From Microbacterium sp. T2.11-28 (GTDB lineage: Bacteria; Actinomycetota; Actinomycetes; Actinomycetales; Microbacteriaceae), in contig NZ_CATNHF010000029.1 in NCBI RefSeq assembly GCF_950097975.1, positions 186,001 through 250,000 of the forward strand: 64,000 bases of DNA, read 5' to 3'. Every line of letters starts with the position of its first letter. Position 1 is the stretch's first letter. This document shows positions 16,892 through 24,717 of this stretch, piece after piece. A program made the translations under genes and the position numbers. The notes below the pieces were generated by a model. It ran no database searches and was not told where the DNA came from. It was given only the letters and a program-made list of their open reading frames with translations.

Positions 16892-16927
16892 AGCAGGGGG
16901 CGGACGCGATCGCGTCCGCCCCCTGCT
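16892..16927. terminator. Perfect 36-base palindrome, bidirectional terminator
   Basis: An 18-base arm starting AGCAGGGGGCGGACGCG at 16892 is exactly repeated in reverse complement up to 16927. It lies between the convergent CNNM operon and the Old Yellow Enzyme gene, with no other feature in the 82-base gap. There is no long T tract on either side, as usual for GC-rich actinobacterial terminators. Confidence 0.8.
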
Positions 16928-16949
16928 GTGTGTAGAGCCGGGAACCGGG

Positions 16950-18029
16950 TCAGCGGGCTGCGCGCGCGTACTGGACAGGCCAGAGCGGGCGCTCGAGAGT
17001 CCGGTCGCTCTCGCCGAGTTCGCCGAGGGCGCGGAGTCCGAAGTGCGGGTCGCGCAGCCACTCGCGCCCCGCGAGCACCACGTCGGCGTCGCCGGCGGCG
17101 AGGATCTGCTCAGCCTGCGCGCCGGTCGTGATCTCGCCGACGGCGCCGACGGGGCCGACGCCCGCGGCGCGGACCTCCGCGGCGAAGGGCACCTGGTAGC
17201 CGGGACCCGTCGTGATGTGCTGGTGGGCAACGAGACCGCCGCTGGAGATGTCGAAGAACTCCGCGCCGCGCTCGGCCGCCCATCCGGCGACCGTCGCGGT
17301 CTGGGCGACGTCCCAGCCGCCGTCGGCGGCGTCGGTGGCCGAGAAGCGGACGAGCAGCGCGACGTCGGGCGCGGCGGCGCGCACGGCTTCGACGATCCGC
17401 AGCAGCAGTCGTGCGCGGTTCTCGAGCGACCCGCCGTACTCGTCGTCGCGCTGGTTGGACAGCGGTGAGAGGAACTGGTGCAGCAGGTAGCCGTGGGCCG
17501 CATGGACCTCGAGCGCCTCGAAGCCGGCATCGACCGCGCGCACGGCGGCGGCGGCGAACGCGTCGACGAGCTCATCGATCTGCTCGGCGGTGAGCGCCTC
17601 GGGCGCGTCGAAGCCCTCGTAGGCGACGGCGGACGGCGCGACGGTCTGCCACCCGCCCTCGGACGCGGGCACGGTGCCCCGAGCGCCGGTGAAGGGCGAC
17701 CACGTCGACGCCTTCCGGCCGGCGTGGGCGAGCTGGATCCCCGGGACGGCACCGCGGGCGCGGATCGCGTCGACGATCGGACGCCAGGCGTCGCGCTGGG
17801 CGTCGTTCCAGATCCCGGTGTCCTCGGGGGAGATGCGTCCCTCCGCGGTGACGGCGGTCGCCTCGGCGATCACCATGCCGGCTCCTCCCGACGCGAACTG
17901 CGCCAGGTGCACGAGGTGCCAGGTGTTCGGCACGCCCTCCTCGGCGGAGTACTGGCACATCGGCGCCACCCAGAGGCGGTTGCGGACGGTGATGCCGTGC
18001 AGGTCGATCGGGGAGAACAGCAGACTCAT
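16950..18029 (-). CDS. Old Yellow Enzyme family NADH:flavin oxidoreductase (YqjM/NamA type)
   Basis: 359 residues. SPIDLHGITVRNRLWVAPMCQYSAEEGVPNTWHLVHLAQFASGGAG shows the FMN-barrel start with the YqjM-type cysteine (PMCQYS). PGIQLAHAGRKAS holds the HAGR motif. VDAGFEALEVHAAHGYLLHQFLSPLSNQRDDEYGGSLENRARLLLRIVEAVR is the family signature around mid-protein. Such enzymes reduce activated C=C bonds with NAD(P)H in the cytoplasm. The start at 18027-18029 is chosen because it begins with the conserved SPIDLHGITVRNR strand after a GGAG ribosome site. It is divergent from nnrD, 41 bases away. Confidence 0.93.
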   Translation of the reverse strand: MSLLFSPIDLHGITVRNRLWVAPMCQYSAEEGVPNTWHLVHLAQFASGGAGMVIAEATAVTAEGRISPEDTGIWNDAQRDAWRPIVDAIRARGAVPGIQLAHAGRKASTWSPFTGARGTVPASEGGWQTVAPSAVAYEGFDAPEALTAEQIDELVDAFAAAAVRAVDAGFEALEVHAAHGYLLHQFLSPLSNQRDDEYGGSLENRARLLLRIVEAVRAAAPDVALLVRFSATDAADGGWDVAQTATVAGWAAERGAEFFDISSGGLVAHQHITTGPGYQVPFAAEVRAAGVGPVGAVGEITTGAQAEQILAAGDADVVLAGREWLRDPHFGLRALGELGESDRTLERPLWPVQYARAAR

Positions 18030-18058
18030 GCGGTGGTGCTCCAGAGGGTTCGCGCCGG

Positions 18059-18064
18059 TAGGGT
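18059..18064 (+). promoter_or_regulatory. -10 box for nnrD (TAGGGT)
   Basis: TAGGGT, six bases (GACGCC), then the ATG of nnrD: a leaderless arrangement inside the 41-base divergent gap. Confidence 0.55.
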
Positions 18065-18070
18065 GACGCC

Positions 18071-18898
18071 ATGGATGGAGGATGGACGCCCGCCGATGCG
18101 GCTCGCGTCCTTCGTGAGCCAACGGCAGCCGATGACAAGTATTCCCGGGGCGTGCTCGGGGTGCGAACCGGCTCGACCGCCTACCCCGGCGCGGCGGTGC
18201 TGGGCGTGGAGGCCGCGTGGCGCACGGGAGTGGGCATGGTGCGCTACGTCGGACCCGACCGCGCCGCCGATCTGGTGCTCGCCCGCCGCCCCGAGACCGT
18301 CACCGGAGAAGGTCGGGTACAGGCCTGGGTGATCGGGTCGGGCACGGACGCGGCCGCGCGCGAAGCCGCCGAGACCGACGCGCTGCAGGCGCTGCTGGCC
18401 GGCGAGGCGCCCGTGGTCGTGGATGCCGGAGCGCTCGACCTGGCACCGGGGGCTGCGGCGCCGGTGCTGGTGACGCCGCACGAACGCGAGCACACCCGCC
18501 TGCGCGACGCGCTCGGCCTCGCACCCCGGCGCGACCGGATCGGGGCGGCACGGGAGACCGCCGCGGCCCTGGGCGGATGCGTGCTGCTCAAGGGCTCCCG
18601 CACGGTCGTGGCGACGCCGTCGGGATGGTCGACCACCCTGCCCGCCGCGTCGGCCTGGCTCGCCACGGCCGGGACCGGCGATGTGCTCGCGGGCGTCGTC
18701 GGCGCCGTCGTCGCCGCGGCCGCCGCGCGCGGTGCGGTGGACGCCGACGAGCTCGGACCCCTCGCCGCGACCGGCTCGTGGCTTCACGCGCAGGCGGCCG
18801 CACGCGCCGTCGCCGCCGCGGAGGGCGGCCCGGTGACGGCCCTCGACGTCGCCGAGCAGCTGCCCGCCGCCGTGGGCGCGCTGCTGCGGCGCGGCTGA
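18071..18898 (+). CDS. nnrD: ADP-dependent NAD(P)H-hydrate dehydratase (stand-alone NnrD/CarD-like)
   Basis: 275 residues. DDKYSRGVLGVRTGSTAYPGAAVLGVEAAWRTGVGMVRYVGP is the N-terminal signature of the dehydratase domain. VVDAGALDL, VTPHEREHTRL and the phosphate loop LATAGTGDVLAGVVGA (GTGD catalytic Asp) follow. It repairs hydrated NADH/NADPH using ADP. The YjeF/NnrE epimerase domain often fused to it is absent, so an epimerase would have to be elsewhere. The leaderless start is supported by the -10 spacing. Confidence 0.92.
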   Translation: MDGGWTPADAARVLREPTAADDKYSRGVLGVRTGSTAYPGAAVLGVEAAWRTGVGMVRYVGPDRAADLVLARRPETVTGEGRVQAWVIGSGTDAAAREAAETDALQALLAGEAPVVVDAGALDLAPGAAAPVLVTPHEREHTRLRDALGLAPRRDRIGAARETAAALGGCVLLKGSRTVVATPSGWSTTLPAASAWLATAGTGDVLAGVVGAVVAAAAARGAVDADELGPLAATGSWLHAQAAARAVAAAEGGPVTALDVAEQLPAAVGALLRRG

Positions 18899-18942
18899 CC
18901 ACAGGTCGGCGTCGGGCCGGCGGGTGCCCGCCTCCCGCTCCC

Positions 18943-18948
18943 TAGGAT
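18943..18948 (+). promoter_or_regulatory. -10 box for the GT87-like gene (TAGGAT)
   Basis: TAGGAT, six bases (GGGAGC), then GTG at 18955. Confidence 0.55.
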
Positions 18949-18954
18949 GGGAGC

Positions 18955-20178
18955 GTGTCGAGACGGACGGTGATGTGGGTGGTGTTCGTCGCCGTCCACC
19001 TCGGCGTCGCCTGGCTCGGCTTCCTGATGCCCAACGAGCCGATGGGCGACGTCTATCGCGTGTACGAGCCGTGGTCGACCCAGGCGCTCGCGGGCGGCGG
19101 CATCGTCGGGATCGATGAGCCGTGGGTCTACCCGCAGCTCGCGCTCATCCCGATGGTGCTCGCTCACGCCTTCGTGCCGATCGTCGGCTCGTACACCGTC
19201 GCATGGGTGCTGCTGGTGACCCTGGTCGACGCCGCGGCCTTCGCCCTCCTGCTCGGCCGCGCCCGGTCTACCGGCCGCACGGTGGCCGCGTGGTACTGGC
19301 TGGCCTATATCGCCGCCCTGGGGCCGGTGGGCCTGTACCGCCTCGACGGCTTCACGGTGCCGGTCGCGATCGCGGGCTGCCTGTGGCTGGTCGGCCGCCC
19401 GTGGCTGGCTTCGGTGCTGCTGGCGGCGGTGACCTGGGTCAAGGTCTGGCCGGCGGCGCTGCTCGCCGCCGCGGTCGTGGCGATGCGCCGGCGCGCGGCG
19501 GTCGTGGGCGGCGCGCTCGTCGTCTCGGGGCTCACCCTCACCGCCGTCTGGGCGGCCGGCGGCGCCGCGCACGCCTTCGGCTTCATCGGGGATCAGGCCA
19601 CCCGCGGACTCCAGGTCGAGGCTCCCGTCGCGGCGCCGTACCTCTGGGGGGCGCTCCTGCGCCTCGACGGCTTCTCCGTGTACTACTCGTTCGACCTGCT
19701 GACCTTCCAGGTCACCGGGACCGAGATCGATCCCGTCATCGCCGCGATGACGCCGCTCCTGGTCCTGGCGATGGGAGCGGTCGCGGTGATCGGCGCGCTG
19801 AAGGCCTGGCAGGGGGCGACCTTCCACGCCCTCTTCCCGGTGCTGTCGCTGGCACTGGTGACCGGCTTCATCGTCTTCAACAAGGTCGGCTCCCCGCAGT
19901 ACCTGTGCTGGCTCGTGCCCTCGCTCGTGATCGGCCTCATGATCGACCGTCCGGCATGGACGGGCCCGGCCACCCTCGCCCTGACCGCCGCCCTCCTCAC
20001 CCAGCTCGTGTACCCGGTGCTCTACATGGGCATCCTCGTGCCCGAGCCGCTCGCGGTGAGCCTGCTCACCGTCCGCAACGTCGTCCTCATCGTGCTGTTC
20101 GCCTGGATGGTCGGCCGCCTCGCGCGGGTGCGGCCACCGCGTCACACCGGCGTCGGCACCCGCCGCGTCGCCCGCTGA
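18955..20178 (+). CDS. Polytopic membrane protein, DUF2029/GT87-like mannosyltransferase family
   Basis: 407 residues with roughly ten membrane helices. It begins at GTG with a signal-anchor helix (VMWVVFVAVHLGVAWLGFLM) and an early periplasmic acidic loop (NEPMGDVYRVYEPWSTQALAG), typical of GT-C polyprenyl-phosphate-sugar transferases. Mid-protein GPVGLYRLDGFTVPVAIAG and VTWVKVWPAALLAAAVVAM (the WVKVWPA segment is common in GT87/DUF2029), then FNKVGSPQYLCWLVP near residue 303. The family adds mannose or arabinose to cell-envelope glycolipids in actinobacteria. The precise acceptor cannot be told. Confidence 0.75.
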   Translation: MSRRTVMWVVFVAVHLGVAWLGFLMPNEPMGDVYRVYEPWSTQALAGGGIVGIDEPWVYPQLALIPMVLAHAFVPIVGSYTVAWVLLVTLVDAAAFALLLGRARSTGRTVAAWYWLAYIAALGPVGLYRLDGFTVPVAIAGCLWLVGRPWLASVLLAAVTWVKVWPAALLAAAVVAMRRRAAVVGGALVVSGLTLTAVWAAGGAAHAFGFIGDQATRGLQVEAPVAAPYLWGALLRLDGFSVYYSFDLLTFQVTGTEIDPVIAAMTPLLVLAMGAVAVIGALKAWQGATFHALFPVLSLALVTGFIVFNKVGSPQYLCWLVPSLVIGLMIDRPAWTGPATLALTAALLTQLVYPVLYMGILVPEPLAVSLLTVRNVVLIVLFAWMVGRLARVRPPRHTGVGTRRVAR

Positions 20179-20199
20179 TCGATCCTCCGGAGGTCTCCC

Positions 20200-20517
20200 A
20201 TGCTCATCGCCTTCTCCGTCGCCCCCAGCGGCACCGGCCGCGCCGACGGCTCGGTGCACGATGCGGTCGCCGCGGCGGTCGCCGTCGTGCGCGCCTCGGG
20301 CCTCCCGCACCGCACGAGCTCGATGTTCACCGAGGTGGAGGGGGAGTGGGACGAGGTGATGGCCGTCGTCAAGGCCGCCACCGAGGCCGTACTGCCCTAC
20401 GGGTCGAGGGTGTCGCTCGTGCTGAAGGCCGACATCCGCCCCGGCTACACCGGCGAGATCGACGGGAAGATCGAGCGGCTCGAGCGGGCGCTCGGGGAGA
20501 CCTCGCGGGGCGACTAG
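20200..20517 (+). CDS. MTH1187/YqgV-family thiamine-binding protein
   Basis: 105 residues with a strong ribosome site (CCGGAGG). It shows the ferredoxin-like fold of this family: MLIAFSVAPSGTGRADGSVHDAVAAAVAVVRASGLPHRTSSMFTEVEGEWDEVMAVVKAA, then RVSLVLKADIRPGYTGEIDGKIERLER. Members bind thiamine or related compounds as a homotetramer; their cellular role is poorly known. It lies between a membrane glycosyltransferase gene and an MFS gene. Its TAG stop forms the first bases of the -10 box for the MFS gene. Confidence 0.88.
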   Translation: MLIAFSVAPSGTGRADGSVHDAVAAAVAVVRASGLPHRTSSMFTEVEGEWDEVMAVVKAATEAVLPYGSRVSLVLKADIRPGYTGEIDGKIERLERALGETSRGD

Positions 20518-20520
20518 CAT
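20515..20520 (+). promoter_or_regulatory. -10 box for the MFS gene (TAGCAT), overlapping the previous stop
   Basis: TAGCAT includes the TAG stop of the preceding gene, then six bases (GAGTCG) and GTG at 20527. Confidence 0.5.
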
Positions 20521-20526
20521 GAGTCG

Positions 20527-21741
20527 GTGACCTCCTCGACTCTCTCGAGGGGTGCGGCGACGGGGGCGCTCCTCTCTCTCGCCATTGGCAGCTTCGGCAT
20601 CGGCATGACCGAGTTCGTCGTCATGGGACTGCTGCCCGACATCGCGCGCGACCTCCTGCCGACCGTGTGGGCCGCCGATTCGGACGTCGCCATCGCGCAC
20701 TCCGGCTGGCTCATCTCCCTGTACGCCTTGGGGGTCGTCGTCGGGGCGCCGACGATCGCCGGCGCCGTCGCCAAGTACCCGCGTCACCGCGTCATGCTGG
20801 TGCTCGCGGGCGCACTGACGTTCTTCACGGCACTCACGTTCTTCGCCCCGACCTTCGAGACCGTGGCGGTGTCGCGGCTGCTGGCCGGACTCCCGCACGG
20901 CGCCTTCTTCGGAATCGGCGCCCTCGTGGCCTCCGACGTGCTCGGCCCGGGCAAACGTGCCCAGGGCGTGGCCTTCGTGCTGACCGGCCTCACCGTGGCG
21001 AACGTCGTCGGTGTGCCGCTCGGGACCTTCCTCGGGCAGCAGTTCGGCTGGCGCATCGCGTTCCTCCTCGTGGCGGTGATCTTCGCCGCCGCCACGGTCA
21101 TGATCGCCGTCTTCGTGCCGCCGCACGCCGGCGATGCGGGCCGCACCCTCCGCGCCGAGCTGCGTGTCTTCCGCGTGCCGCAGGTCTGGTTCGCCCTCGG
21201 CATCGGTGCGATCGGCTTCGGCGGGTTCTTCGCCGCCTACAGCTACGTGGCCCCGGTAGTGACAGAGGTGGCGGGATCGCCCGCGTGGGCCGTGCCGATC
21301 GTCCTGGTGGTCATGGGGCTCGGGATGACGACCGGCAACCTCGTCGGGGGCAGGCTGGCCGACCGCGATCTGCGGCGCACGCTCGTGGGCGGGCTCGCAG
21401 GCCTCGTCGTCGTGCAGGTCGCGCTCGCCCTGACGGCGGGCTGGATCGTGAGCCTCGGGCTGTTCGTCTTCGCGATCGGATTCGCCTCCGCGGTGCTGGG
21501 CCCGACGATCCAGACCCGTCTGATGGATGTGGCCGGCGACAACCAGTCCATCGCGGCGGCGCTGAACCACTCCGCCCTCAACATCGGCAACGCCACCGGC
21601 GCCTTCCTCGGCGGTGTCGTCATCTCGGCCGGATTGGGCTTCGTGGCGCCGATCTGGACGGGAGCGCTGCTGGCGGCGCTCGGCCTCGCGATCGCCGTGA
21701 TGAGTCTGCGCGCCGAGCGGGCCCAGGCGCTCGTCGGCTGA
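20527..21741 (+). CDS. MFS transporter, arabinose-efflux/AraJ-like (DHA1)
   Basis: 404 residues, 12 predicted helices, GTG start. LLSLAIGSFGIGMTEFVVMGLLPDIARDL is the classic opening of the YdhP/AraJ/NepI group. GVVVGAPTIAGAVAKYPRHRVML holds the motif-A-like loop, and SRLLAGLPHGAFFGIGALVASDVLGPGKRAQ is motif B/C-like. FLGQQFGWRIAFLLVAVI is the helix-5 antiporter region. Members export small molecules, often sugars, nucleosides or drugs, in exchange for protons. It ends exactly where the convergent metX gene ends. Confidence 0.88.
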   Translation: MTSSTLSRGAATGALLSLAIGSFGIGMTEFVVMGLLPDIARDLLPTVWAADSDVAIAHSGWLISLYALGVVVGAPTIAGAVAKYPRHRVMLVLAGALTFFTALTFFAPTFETVAVSRLLAGLPHGAFFGIGALVASDVLGPGKRAQGVAFVLTGLTVANVVGVPLGTFLGQQFGWRIAFLLVAVIFAAATVMIAVFVPPHAGDAGRTLRAELRVFRVPQVWFALGIGAIGFGGFFAAYSYVAPVVTEVAGSPAWAVPIVLVVMGLGMTTGNLVGGRLADRDLRRTLVGGLAGLVVVQVALALTAGWIVSLGLFVFAIGFASAVLGPTIQTRLMDVAGDNQSIAAALNHSALNIGNATGAFLGGVVISAGLGFVAPIWTGALLAALGLAIAVMSLRAERAQALVG

Positions 21742-22944
21742 TCAGGCGTCGAGCAGGCGGCGCAGGTGGGCGCCGACGGCCTCGCTCTCGATGAGGAAGC
21801 CGTCGTGGCCGAAGTCGCTGGAGAGCACCACCACGTCGTCGTCGATGGTCGAGCGGATGCCGCGGGCGATCCGCCGCTGACCGTCGACGGGGAAGAGGCG
21901 GTCGCTGTCTATGCCGAGCACGAGGGTGCGGGCGGTGATCCTCGCGAGTGCGTCCTCGACCCCGCCGCGATCGCGGCCGATGTCGTGGGAGTTCATCGCC
22001 TCCACGAGGGTGAGGTACGAGTTGGCGTCGAAGCGGCGGGTGAACTTGTTGCCGTGGAAGTCGAGGTAGCTCTCCACGGCGTAGCGGCCCCCGCCGGTGA
22101 GCGGGCTCTTGTCGGACTGCCAGCTGCGGCCGAAGCGCTGATTGAGCTCGGTGGGGCTGCGGTAGTTCAGCAGCGCCATGCGGCGCGCGAGCGCGAGGCC
22201 CCGGTGCGGCCCCTCGCCGTCGGCGGCGTCGTAGTACTCGCCGCCGGCGAAGCGGGGGTCCATGCGGATCGCCTCCAGCTGCACCGAGTTGAGCGCGACC
22301 TGGTCGGCGGTCGTGGTCGGCGGTGAGCAGAGCACCGCGAGACGCTCGACGCGCTCCGGATGTCCGACGGCCCATTCCAGTGCGTGCATGCCGCCCATCG
22401 AGCCGCCGACGACCGCGGCCCACGCGCGGATCCCGAGCGCGTCGGCGAGACGGGCCTGCGCCTCCACCTGATCGCGGATGGTCAGCCCCGGGAACCGCGC
22501 CGCCCACTCGTAGCCGTCGGGGGCGATGCTCGATGGGCCGGTCGAGCCCTGGCACCCGCCGAGCATGTTCGCCGCGACGACGAACCAGCGGTCGGTGTCG
22601 ATCGCGGCTCCGGGCCCCACGATGTCGTCCCACCAGCCCGCGGTGGCGTGGCCGGGGCCGGCCGGTCCGCGCACGTGGCTGTCGCCGGTGAGGGCGTGCA
22701 GCACGAGCACGGCGTTGTCGGCCGCCGGCGACAGCTCGCCCCAGGTCTCGTACGCGAGGCGGATGGCGGGAAGCTCGCGCCCCGCCTCGGTGCGGAAGGC
22801 GCCGAGGGCCGCGAACCGGCGCTCGCCAGGGGCGTCGCCGTCGCGCCACGCCCCGGTGGCCGGCGGGCGGGCGCGCAGCAGGCGCGCGTCAGCCTCCGTG
22901 ATCGGTGCGCTCGGCACCGTGTCCTCGGAGGTCTGCCAGTCCAT
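21742..22944 (-). CDS. metX: Homoserine O-acetyltransferase
   Basis: 400 residues of the alpha/beta-hydrolase fold. PAIRLAYETWGELSPAADNAVLVLHALTGDSHV, GWWDDIVGPGAAIDTDRWFVVAANMLGGCQGSTGPSS, and AAVVGGSMGGMHALEWAVGHPERV with the nucleophile serine (GGSMGG) near residue 166. The Asp and His of the triad lie in VLGIDSDRLFPVDGQ and SDFGHDGFLIE. It makes O-acetylhomoserine for methionine synthesis, which the neighbouring MetY then sulfurates. The start follows a GACAAT box by 6 bases. The 275-base gap to metY contains its terminator and a long inverted repeat. Confidence 0.95.
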   Translation of the reverse strand: MDWQTSEDTVPSAPITEADARLLRARPPATGAWRDGDAPGERRFAALGAFRTEAGRELPAIRLAYETWGELSPAADNAVLVLHALTGDSHVRGPAGPGHATAGWWDDIVGPGAAIDTDRWFVVAANMLGGCQGSTGPSSIAPDGYEWAARFPGLTIRDQVEAQARLADALGIRAWAAVVGGSMGGMHALEWAVGHPERVERLAVLCSPPTTTADQVALNSVQLEAIRMDPRFAGGEYYDAADGEGPHRGLALARRMALLNYRSPTELNQRFGRSWQSDKSPLTGGGRYAVESYLDFHGNKFTRRFDANSYLTLVEAMNSHDIGRDRGGVEDALARITARTLVLGIDSDRLFPVDGQRRIARGIRSTIDDDVVVLSSDFGHDGFLIESEAVGAHLRRLLDA

Positions 22945-22950
22945 GGCTCC

Positions 22951-22956
22951 ATTGTC
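22951..22956 (-). promoter_or_regulatory. -10-like box for metX (GACAAT)
   Basis: GACAAT on the minus strand, six bases before the metX ATG, matching the A2/T6 pattern and spacing of other leaderless promoters here. Confidence 0.4.
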
Positions 22957-23045
22957 CCGGGCTTCGTCGCCGGCCGTCGTCGTGTTACGTCCCGTCGGTG
23001 CGGGACGAGCGCGAGGTGTCGTGATCAGCGTCTGAGCGTGTCGCG

Positions 23046-23117
23046 AGCAGGCTGAAACGCACGAAAGAGACGGTGAGCGGCGGTTGGAGCCGATTCAGCC
23101 TGCTTTCGCCACCGTCG
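23046..23117. repeat. Interlocked inverted repeats in the metX-metY gap
   Basis: AGCAGGCTGAA (23046-23056) is perfectly repeated in reverse complement as TTCAGCCTGCT (23094-23104). GACGGTG (23070-23076) is repeated as CACCGTC (23111-23117). The two pairings cross, a pseudoknot-like order. It lies more than 100 bases upstream of metX and beyond the metY terminator. It could be a dispersed REP-like element or a structured RNA. Confidence 0.5.
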
Positions 23118-23165
23118 GGGCCTACGTCGCTGCCGTCGGGGCGGGGCGACGCCACCGGCGGAACG

Positions 23166-23199
23166 ACGGATGCCCCGTCCCGAAGGACGAGGCATCCGT
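23166..23199 (-). terminator. Terminator of metY
   Basis: A 15-bp stem with one mismatch (arm starting ACGGATGCCCCGTCC) around a CGAA loop, 20 bases past the metY stop. Outer bases GAACG and CGTTC extend it with a bulge. Confidence 0.8.
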
Positions 23200-23219
23200 G
23201 TCGTTCCGAGGAGGAACGC

Positions 23220-24542
23220 TCAGGCGCGGGCAGCCTCCGAGACGCGGCGCGCGGCGGCCAGTGCCTGCTCGAGGTCGGCCTTGAGGTCGTCGATGTTCTC
23301 GAGACCGATCGACAGACGCACGAGGCCCGGGGTGACGCCGGTGGTGAGCTGCTGCTCGGGCGTCAGCTGGGAGTGGGTCGTCGAGGCCGGGTGGATGACG
23401 AGCGAGCGCACGTCGCCGATGTTGGCGAGGTGGCTGAACAGCGTCAGAGCGTTGACGAACTCGCGCCCCGCCTGCACACCGCCCTTGAGCTCGAACGACA
23501 GCACGGCGCCGACGCCCTTGGGTGCGTAGCGGTTGGCCGCGGCGTACCAGGGCGAGGTGGGAAGGCCGGAGTAGTTGACCGAGGCGATGTCGTCGTGGTT
23601 CTCGAGCCACTCCGCGATCTCCTGCGCGTTCTGGACGTGACGCTCGATGCGCAGCGACAGCGTCTCGATGCCCTGGATGAGCAGCCACGCGCTCTGGGGC
23701 GAGATGGCGGCACCGAGGTCGCGCAGCAGCTGCACCCGCGCCTTGATGATGTACGCCAGGCCGTCGCCGACCGCCGTCGTGTACGACGCGCCGTGGTATG
23801 AGGGGTCGGGCTCGGTGAGACCCGGGAACTTCTCGACGTTCTTGGACCACTCGAACGAGCCGCCGTCGACGATCACGCCGCCGATGACCGTGCCGTGGCC
23901 GCCGAGGAACTTCGTCGCCGAGTGCACGACGATGTCGGCGCCGTGCTCGAACGGGCGGATGAGGTACGGCGTCGCGATGGTGTTGTCGACGATGAGCGGC
24001 ACGCCCGCCTCGTGGGCGACGTCGGCGACGGTGCGGATGTCGAGGATGTTGATCTTCGGGTTGCCGATGGTCTCGGCGAAGAAGAGCTTGGTGTTGGGCC
24101 GCACGGCGCGGCGCCACTCCTCGGCATCGTCCTGGTTCTCGACGAAGGTGACCTCGATGCCGAGCTTGGCGAGCGTGTACTTGAAGAGGTTGTACGTTCC
24201 GCCGTAGATCGAGCTGGACGAGACGATGTGGTCGCCGGCCTCGGCGATGTTCAGGACGGCGAAGGTCTCGGCGGCCTGGCCTGACGCGACCAGGAGGGCG
24301 CCGGTGCCCCCCTCCAGCGCGGCGACGCGCTGCTCGACGACGTCCTGCGTCGGGTTCTGGATGCGCGTGTAGATGTTGCCGAACTCGGCCAGCGCGAACA
24401 GGTTCGCCGCGTGGTCGGCGTTGTCGAACACGTACGACGTGGTCTGGTAGATCGGGGTGGCGCGCGCCTTCGTGACCGGGTCGGGAGCGGCGCCCGTGTG
24501 GATCTGCTTGGTCTCGAAGCGCCAGTTCTCTGCTGCCGACAT
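23220..24542 (-). CDS. metY: O-acetylhomoserine sulfhydrylase (aminocarboxypropyltransferase)
   Basis: 440 residues. FETKQIHTGAAPDPVTKARATPIYQTTSYVFDNADHAANLFAL is the conserved PLP-enzyme opening. IYTRIQNPTQDVVEQRVAALEGGTGALLVASGQAA and SSSIYGGTYNLFKYTL follow. The Schiff-base lysine is in DIVVHSATKFLGGHGTVIGGVIVDGG near residue 214. It converts O-acetylhomoserine and sulfide to homocysteine. Start chosen at MSAAENWRFE with GCAGGAG nine bases upstream; the longer open frame upstream overlaps the divergent promoter. It has its own promoter and terminator, apart from metX. Confidence 0.95.
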   Translation of the reverse strand: MSAAENWRFETKQIHTGAAPDPVTKARATPIYQTTSYVFDNADHAANLFALAEFGNIYTRIQNPTQDVVEQRVAALEGGTGALLVASGQAAETFAVLNIAEAGDHIVSSSSIYGGTYNLFKYTLAKLGIEVTFVENQDDAEEWRRAVRPNTKLFFAETIGNPKINILDIRTVADVAHEAGVPLIVDNTIATPYLIRPFEHGADIVVHSATKFLGGHGTVIGGVIVDGGSFEWSKNVEKFPGLTEPDPSYHGASYTTAVGDGLAYIIKARVQLLRDLGAAISPQSAWLLIQGIETLSLRIERHVQNAQEIAEWLENHDDIASVNYSGLPTSPWYAAANRYAPKGVGAVLSFELKGGVQAGREFVNALTLFSHLANIGDVRSLVIHPASTTHSQLTPEQQLTTGVTPGLVRLSIGLENIDDLKADLEQALAAARRVSEAARA

Positions 24543-24598
24543 GATGTGCTCCTGCGGGTTCGGGTCGCGTGGTCTGAGGCGGCGGATGCCGTTGCTCG

Positions 24599-24604
24599 AC
24601 AGTA
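24599..24604 (-). promoter_or_regulatory. -10 box for metY (TACTGT)
   Basis: TACTGT on the minus strand, giving a leader of about 50 bases with GCAGGAG before the ATG. GTTACGTCACA lies about 50 bases further upstream and shares GTTACGTC/GACGTAAC with the metX upstream region (22984-22991). Confidence 0.4.
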
Positions 24605-24704
24605 CGGTCGGTGCCGTGGCGCCGACAAGGCGCGGGAAATGTGACGTAACGTGCCGATCCCGCGTGATTCCAGGGCGGGACGGGGCCGGCGAGGCGATGT
24701 GTCG

Positions 24705-24710
24705 TAGCGT
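24705..24710 (+). promoter_or_regulatory. -10 box for the SDR at 24718 (TAGCGT)
   Basis: TAGCGT, seven bases, then ATG at 24718. It decides this start over the upstream in-frame codons. Confidence 0.5.
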
Positions 24711-24717
24711 GGATGTC

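Noticed and set aside
24543..24717. SAM riboswitch before metY
   Set aside because: I looked for SAM-I, SAM-II and SAM-IV core elements and could not assemble one; the apparent leader is only about 50 bases.
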